Assembly: GCA_964362625.1 (NCBI GenBank)
Contig: CAYIFA010000030.1
Location: forward strand, 1-10,638
Source of the DNA: CAYIFA01 sp964362625
GTDB lineage: Bacteria; Patescibacteriota; Minisyncoccia; 1-14-0-10-42-19
Length of the DNA: 10,638 bases
Reading direction: 5' to 3'
How positions within the stretch are numbered: position 1 is the first letter of the stretch; every line of letters starts with the position of its first letter. The notes beneath the pieces were generated by a model. That model saw only the letters and a program-made list of their open reading frames with translations, did not search any database and had not been told where the DNA came from. This document shows, one piece after another, positions 9,001-10,638 of the stretch. The position numbers and the translations under genes were made by a program.

Positions 9001-9342
9001 ATCCGACAAAAAGACCTCTTGTTCTTTTACTTCCTTTGTTTTTTTGTTGGTCAGGCGGACGCGCACTCGAATAGAGGCCTCAAACGACAAATTGTTGGCT
9101 TTAGCCTGGAATTCATCGGATTTAGGGTCTTCAATAATATAATCAACAAAATCCAGCTCCAGATCTTCTTCGGCATAATCTTTTATCGGTGAGAATTCTT
9201 TAAAAACTTCCCGCAATCCGGTGTCAAAGAACCACTTGAACGAATTAAGCTGGAGGGCGACTAGATTAGGAAGCGGAGTAAGACCTGGACGGTAGCGAGA
9301 AAAATACTTTTTATTTAAAACATTTGTCGCATCTTTCATCAT
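6082..9342 (-). CDS. rpoB: DNA-directed RNA polymerase subunit beta
   Basis: The beta subunit of RNA polymerase, 1086 aa, shorter than the roughly 1180 aa of Bacillus and 1340 aa of E. coli but complete at both ends. The rifampicin region (385-411) has the drug-contact residues in their sensitive forms: Gln389, Asp392, His402, Arg405, Ser407 and Leu409. Catalytic-centre residues are Glu681-Asp682 (NYEDAIII) and Lys833 and Lys841 in GDKLAGRHGNKG. The C-terminal clamp-contact region keeps GQRFGEMEVWALE (981-993). Oddities are KAQGGGQR where most bacteria have KAQFGGQR, and SWGGANYEDA in place of the usual WEGYNYEDA. The start is one of two tandem ATG codons (9342, 9339); no Shine-Dalgarno sequence lies within 20 nt upstream. 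rplJ and rplL, the usual upstream neighbours, are absent. It is expressed from the promoter(s) in 9515-9616 and cotranscribed with rpoC. Confidence 0.98.
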   Translation of the reverse strand: MMKDATNVLNKKYFSRYRPGLTPLPNLVALQLNSFKWFFDTGLREVFKEFSPIKDYAEEDLELDFVDYIIEDPKSDEFQAKANNLSFEASIRVRVRLTNKKTKEVKEQEVFLSDLPLMTPRGTFIVNGVERVIVTQLVRSFGVYFRANILRGRKYFGAKIIPSRGAWIEIETGLDEALYVRIDRKRKFPVTALLRIFGFESNDAIIAAFSKQDDTALNYIRNTLAKDSTNDANEAFLEIYKRIRLGELATVDNARQFLKALFSPERYDLSLVGRYKFNERLDLDLENIEHASRTLTGGDLVHVISRVIKLNLTPNAQQDDIDHLGNRRVRAVGELLQQRLRVGFTRMKKAIQDRMSTLDVFIVTPAQLINSRPVMAVLKEFFTTNQLSQFMDQDNILSELEHLRRLSALGQGGLTRERAGFEVRDAHPSHYGRICPIQTPEGPNIGLVVHLANFSKVNSFGILETPYRKVVDGVIAPGLDYLTAFQELEVSIASATALYDENGKLLGPKVQARVRGQAGLVDPSEVNYIDVSPQQALSVGTSLIPFLDHDDANRAMMGSNMQKQATPCIRPQAPLVATGFEGKAARDSGRVIVADDDGVIEYVDAKKIILKTKKKTIEYPLVNYLRSNEYTVITQHPIISLGENVKKGQALADVSSSDRGELALGQNVLVAFLSWGGANYEDAIIISERLVREDIFTSVHIEDFQLAVRDTKLGPEITTYDIPNVGEEKLKDLDEDGIVRIGAEVRPGDILVGKITPKGETELTPEERLLRAIFGEKVRDVRDTSLRMPHGKQGRVVGVRVFARERGDKLETGVIKMIQIEIAQLRKVSVGDKLAGRHGNKGVISKILPEEDMPYLEDGSPVDIILNPLGVASRMNIGQVLETHLGWAASRLGYQAIVPPFQGATDEEIRGELVKSGMPSSGKIDMYDGRNGEKFGQKVTVGKIYMMKLIHMVEDKIHMRSIGSYSLITQQPLGGKAQGGGQRFGEMEVWALEGYGAASTLQEMLTIKSDDVLGRAAAYDAIIRSEPFKSPHLPASFHVLVNELRGLALEVELKGVDVSGLEMEMEEEAGLERMAARRGRIPAKRI

Positions 9343-9370
9343 AATGGTTCGATATTACTTAATTACTTAT

Positions 9371-9408
9371 CCCTCGACTTTGCTCGGGATCCTGAGCTTG
9401 CCGAAGGG
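9371..9408. repeat. REP-like imperfect palindrome in the rpoB leader
   Basis: A 38-nt inverted repeat is centred on GGATCC. Its arms are CCCTCGACTTTGCTC and GAGCTTGCCGAAGGG. Read on the minus strand it forms a GCTC/GAGC inner stem and a CCCT/AGGG outer stem with CG/CG and one C/G pair between. It ends about 28 nt before the rpoB ATG, so it would be a hairpin in the rpoB leader RNA. The arm CCTGAGCTTGCCGAAGGG resembles a short palindromic repeat I recall from many bacterial genomes, but only one copy is present here. Confidence 0.6.
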
Positions 9409-9430
9409 CTATGAAGAAAATGAAATTAAC

Positions 9431-9462
9431 AAAACCCTTTCCCTAGTATTTAGTTAAGGGCT
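9431..9462 (-). promoter_or_regulatory. Possible attenuator hairpin in the rpoB leader
   Basis: On the minus strand CCCTT (9460-9456) can pair with AAGGG (9439-9435), with a nested CTA/TAG pair inside the loop. The 3' arm is followed directly by TTTTGTTAATTT. This has the shape of a weak intrinsic terminator within the leader. AGCCCTT also occurs again downstream in the palindrome at 9371-9408, so the AAAGGG arm could pair either way. The stem is short, and the regulatory role is inferred. Confidence 0.3.
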
Positions 9463-9487
9463 TAAAAATCCTTATTTTTATTGAAAA

Positions 9488-9507
9488 TAGGTGTTGTAGC
9501 GCACCTA
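9488..9507 (-). promoter_or_regulatory. 5'-terminal hairpin of the rpoB transcript
   Basis: TAGGTG and CACCTA form a perfect 6-bp stem around an 8-nt loop. With transcription predicted to start near 9508, the hairpin would sit at the very 5' end of the rpoBC mRNA, where such structures can protect transcripts from decay. It could instead be an operator-like inverted repeat in the initially transcribed DNA. Confidence 0.4.
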
Positions 9508-9514
9508 AGAAACA

Positions 9515-9542
9515 ATAATATTATATCTAAAAATTTTGTCAA
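9515..9542 (-). promoter_or_regulatory. Main candidate rpoB promoter (P1)
   Basis: On the minus strand a perfect TTGACA (9542-9537) is followed after 16 nt by TATTAT (9520-9515). Transcription would begin near 9508 and leave a leader of about 165 nt before rpoB. A perfect TATAAT (9525-9520) also lies here, but only 11 nt from the -35 box, too close to pair with it. Confidence 0.7.
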
Positions 9543-9551
9543 TAGCCACCC

Positions 9552-9560
9552 TGTGGATAA
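9552..9560 (-). promoter_or_regulatory. DnaA-box 9-mer upstream of the rpoB promoter
   Basis: TGTGGATAA on the plus strand is TTATCCACA on the minus strand, the exact consensus DnaA box. It lies 9 nt upstream of the P1 -35 box and between the two candidate rpoB promoters. It is single, and no cluster or AT-rich unwinding element marks an origin here. A regulatory role or chance occurrence are both possible. Confidence 0.4.
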
Positions 9561-9587
9561 CTCCTTTCTCAAAAACCAGTGCTTATA

Positions 9588-9616
9588 ATCGTATATTAGA
9601 GCCGTTCCCCTGTCAA
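9588..9616 (-). promoter_or_regulatory. Second candidate rpoB promoter (P2)
   Basis: On the minus strand TTGACA (9616-9611) is followed after 17 nt by TACGAT (9593-9588), which matches the -10 consensus at four of six positions. Transcription would start near 9581, upstream of P1. Tandem promoters would suit an RNA polymerase operon. The -35 box is perfect and the -10 box mediocre. Confidence 0.4.
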
Positions 9617-9802
9617 TGCTTGCATCAGAAAATTGCGAAATTCCTTAATGCGGAATACTCTAAATGTAGCGCGAACACATTCTGAGCGAAACGCCTGCGG
9701 CATTCAGCAAAACCCCAAACCGCTCGGTCGACACGGGAAGGAAGTTGGGATGGAAAGGAATTCTCGCGCCGCTTCCGCTTTGAAATTACACGTGCTACAA
9801 AA
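9617..9802. other. GC-rich intergenic block before the SET gene, no gene recognised
   Basis: No gene is supported here. The block is richer in G+C than the SET gene that follows. It holds small inverted repeats: ATTCC/GGAAT at about 9641-9656 and AATGT/ACATT at about 9663-9681. On the plus strand, the SET frame stays open back to a TGA at 9683-9685 but has no ATG, GTG or TTG start in that stretch. On the minus strand a frame is open across the block into the SET gene. Reading-frame openness on both strands with no start on the plus strand suggests a structured RNA or a dispersed repeat rather than a coding gene. I see no clear plus-strand promoter for the SET gene. Confidence 0.4.
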
Positions 9803-10288
9803 ATGACCTTGAAACAGTTTGGCATTTCAATCAGCCCCACGCAACTCTCATACGTAAGTCCAAAAGTAGGTTTACGAAAGATAAATCGAGCAGAGCAAGG
9901 GCTATTTGCAGTAAAAAATATCAAAAAAGGAGAAATCGTGACCATAACAGGAGGACTAATCCTTCCTTTTAGCGTTGTTAAAAAACTTCCAAAAAATATT
10001 CTGTCGTTTGCTTATTTCGTTGAAAATGAATTTTTTCAAGTTCCTTTTGGTAAAAACTATCTCACACCGGATTGGTTTATGAATCATTCCTGTGACCCAA
10101 ATGTTGGAGGGAAAATAATTGGAAAAGCAAAGGAGGCGATAACGATCAAGGCACTCAGCAACATAAAAAAGGGAGAGGAAATCCTCTATGATTATGGGGA
10201 GGATTATAGGTATTGGAAGTACCGCCCTTTCCGTAAATTTAATTGTAGATGCGGTACAGCAAATTGTAGAAAAATTATCCGCTATTAA
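9803..10288 (+). CDS. SET-domain protein with post-SET zinc motif (putative protein lysine methyltransferase)
   Basis: 161 aa, a stand-alone SET domain of the kind that transfers methyl groups from S-adenosylmethionine to protein lysines. GLFAVKNIKKGE (33-44) is the N-terminal SET motif near the SAM site. FMNHSCDPN (92-100) is the pseudoknot NHS motif. KKGEEILYDYGEDY (122-135) carries the usual Tyr residues. FNCRCGTANC (146-155) is a post-SET CxCx4C motif: Cys148, Cys150 and Cys155, with Cys97 of NHSC, can bind one zinc ion as in eukaryotic SET enzymes. The substrate is unknown. The ATG at 9803 is the first in this frame after the TGA at 9683, but it has no Shine-Dalgarno sequence. G+C is roughly a third by eye, clearly below rpoB, which suggests a separate origin. 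It is divergent from rpoB, and its stop codon overlaps the hicB remnant. Confidence 0.88.
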   Translation: MTLKQFGISISPTQLSYVSPKVGLRKINRAEQGLFAVKNIKKGEIVTITGGLILPFSVVKKLPKNILSFAYFVENEFFQVPFGKNYLTPDWFMNHSCDPNVGGKIIGKAKEAITIKALSNIKKGEEILYDYGEDYRYWKYRPFRKFNCRCGTANCRKIIRY

Positions 10289-10455
10289 AGTCGTGGTTGA
10301 AATTTTTTATAAAATTGTTTCGGAAGAGGCGGAAAAAATATTTAAAGAAGCAATTGATTTATATAGAGAGCTTGATTATGCACGGTGAACCCGTGCCCAA
10401 CGAGACCAAGTTATTCCAAAGCACAATTCAGGTGCCAATTCCGGCGCTTAGGTAA
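10284..10455 (+). pseudogene. Decayed HicB-type antitoxin
   Basis: Two frames together read like the ends of a HicB antitoxin. Frame one (10284-10388) gives IKVVVE, then EEAEKIFKEAIDLYRE, matching the start and the conserved helix of HicB (a family pattern resembling EEALENIKEAIELYLE). The middle of the domain between these is missing, and the frame stops at TGA 10386-10388. Frame two, open from 10378, continues with HGEPVPNETK and ends VPIPALR at TAA 10453-10455, like the HicB tail (GEPIP followed by a beta strand). An internal deletion plus a frameshift near 10375-10385 explains both. There is no convincing start codon; GTG at 10293 is the only candidate. In intact systems HicB binds and represses HicA and its own promoter. 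It sits 2 nt before the hicA remnant, as in a real hicBA pair. An alternative is a short unrelated helical peptide. Confidence 0.6.
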
Positions 10456-10457
10456 AC

Positions 10458-10595
10458 ATGGCGCGCTTGCCCGCCTTGGCCGCGCGGAAAATTATCAGGG
10501 CTCTAAAACGAGCTGGATTTGCCAAAGACCGCCAGAAAGACGGTCATTTAATTTACTATAGTAAATTTGTCAACAACAGCAACACGGGGCTATAA
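10458..10595 (+). pseudogene. Truncated HicA-type toxin
   Basis: An ATG-to-TAA frame of 45 codons reads MARLPALAARKIIRALKRAG, then FAKDRQKDGHLIYY. This matches the first half of HicA, a small double-stranded-RNA-binding-like mRNA interferase whose family pattern is a KxxIKALKKAGF helix followed by RQKGSH with the catalytic His. Here the GSH position reads DGH, so the His is present but the Ser is changed. After about residue 35 similarity stops and the frame runs into promoter sequence, so the second half of the fold is lost. It is probably inactive. It lies 2 nt after the hicB remnant with no good Shine-Dalgarno sequence. Confidence 0.6.
10550..10567. promoter_or_regulatory. 18-bp perfect palindrome, candidate operator
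   Basis: AATTTACTATAGTAAATT is identical to its reverse complement over all 18 bases. It abuts and overlaps by one base the -35 box of the promoter at 10567-10596, a usual place for a repressor or activator dimer to bind. The bound protein is unknown. Confidence 0.5.
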
Positions 10596-10596
10596 T
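10567..10596 (+). promoter_or_regulatory. Sigma-70-type promoter reading off the right edge
   Basis: TTGTCA (10567-10572), an 18-nt spacer and a perfect TATAAT (10591-10596). Transcription would start near 10603. It overlaps the end of the truncated hicA frame, so it serves a downstream gene not contained here. Confidence 0.6.
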
Positions 10597-10607
10597 AATA
10601 TTAAATC

Positions 10608-10638
10608 ATGCAAGTGGGTGGGATTTTGGTTTATTTTT
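10608..10638 (+). CDS. Possible start of a downstream gene (10 codons visible)
   Basis: An ATG at 10608 opens a frame reading MQVGGILVYF to the edge, a hydrophobic beginning that could be a signal or membrane segment. It lies only about 5 nt after the predicted transcription start, so it would be a leaderless start; otherwise the real gene begins further right. No Shine-Dalgarno sequence precedes it. Too little is visible to say more. Confidence 0.2.
   Translation, partial: MQVGGILVYF

Noticed and set aside
9584..9589. Plus-strand TATAAT as a promoter for the SET gene
   Set aside because: There is no acceptable -35 box 16-18 nt upstream, the TG is misplaced for an extended -10, and the gene starts more than 200 nt downstream. 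The same bases partly overlap the minus-strand P2 promoter.
9343..9802. Replication origin suggested by the DnaA box
   Set aside because: Only one 9-mer is present, with no cluster and no dnaA or dnaN nearby.
9625..9945. Minus-strand 106-codon open frame
   Set aside because: It overlaps the well-supported SET gene in antisense, has no family motif, and its Arg-rich, low-complexity look fits a shadow of GC-rich sequence.
1..10638. tRNA, rRNA or CRISPR array
   Set aside because: Reading both strands I found no cloverleaf with a T-loop consensus, no rRNA-like stretch and no regularly spaced direct repeats.

Overview
The window looks like a piece of chromosome from a small-genome bacterium, most likely a Candidate Phyla Radiation (Patescibacteria, Parcubacteria-like) member. 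The clues are short but complete RpoB (1086 aa) and RpoC (1202 aa), lineage-type variants in RpoB motifs that are otherwise nearly invariant, no ribosomal protein genes rplJ/rplL just upstream of rpoB, poor Shine-Dalgarno sequences before rpoB and rpoC, and accessory SET-domain and HicBA-type genes. No 16S or other taxonomic marker is present, so this assignment is an inference. The standard bacterial code fits, because genes ending in TGA stop where their families normally stop.

Layout. Positions 1-684 (minus) hold the N-terminal part of a BT1/folate-biopterin-type MFS transporter that runs off the left edge. An intrinsic terminator at about 747-782 (minus) ends the next transcript. Positions 794-1867 (minus) encode a surface lipoprotein that joins a cupredoxin-like copper domain, a carboxypeptidase-regulatory-like beta domain and a C-terminal cytochrome c. 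It has its own strong promoter and Shine-Dalgarno sequence. Positions 1929-2411 (minus) encode a small lipoprotein with an HExxH zinc-peptidase signature. Positions 2468-6076 and 6082-9342 (both minus) are rpoC and rpoB, only 5 nt apart and transcribed rpoB then rpoC.

The 460-nt gap 9343-9802 divides the minus-strand block from a plus-strand accessory segment. It holds two candidate sigma-70 promoters for rpoB, a consensus DnaA-box 9-mer, and a leader of about 165 nt with three potential hairpins, one of them a REP-like imperfect palindrome. Beyond it lie an AT-rich SET-domain gene (9803-10288), a decayed hicB (10284-10455) and a truncated hicA (10458-10595). At the right edge is a clean promoter preceded by an 18-bp perfect palindrome.

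How it fits together. rpoB and rpoC are the conserved core and form one transcription unit. The two lipoprotein genes downstream could receive read-through because no terminator is visible after rpoC, but the cytochrome gene also has its own promoter. The copper/heme lipoprotein is the main metabolic surprise, since it implies extracytoplasmic electron transfer in a lineage usually thought to ferment. The right-hand kilobase shows signs of gene gain and decay: a shift in base composition, a eukaryote-like post-SET zinc motif and toxin-antitoxin remnants.
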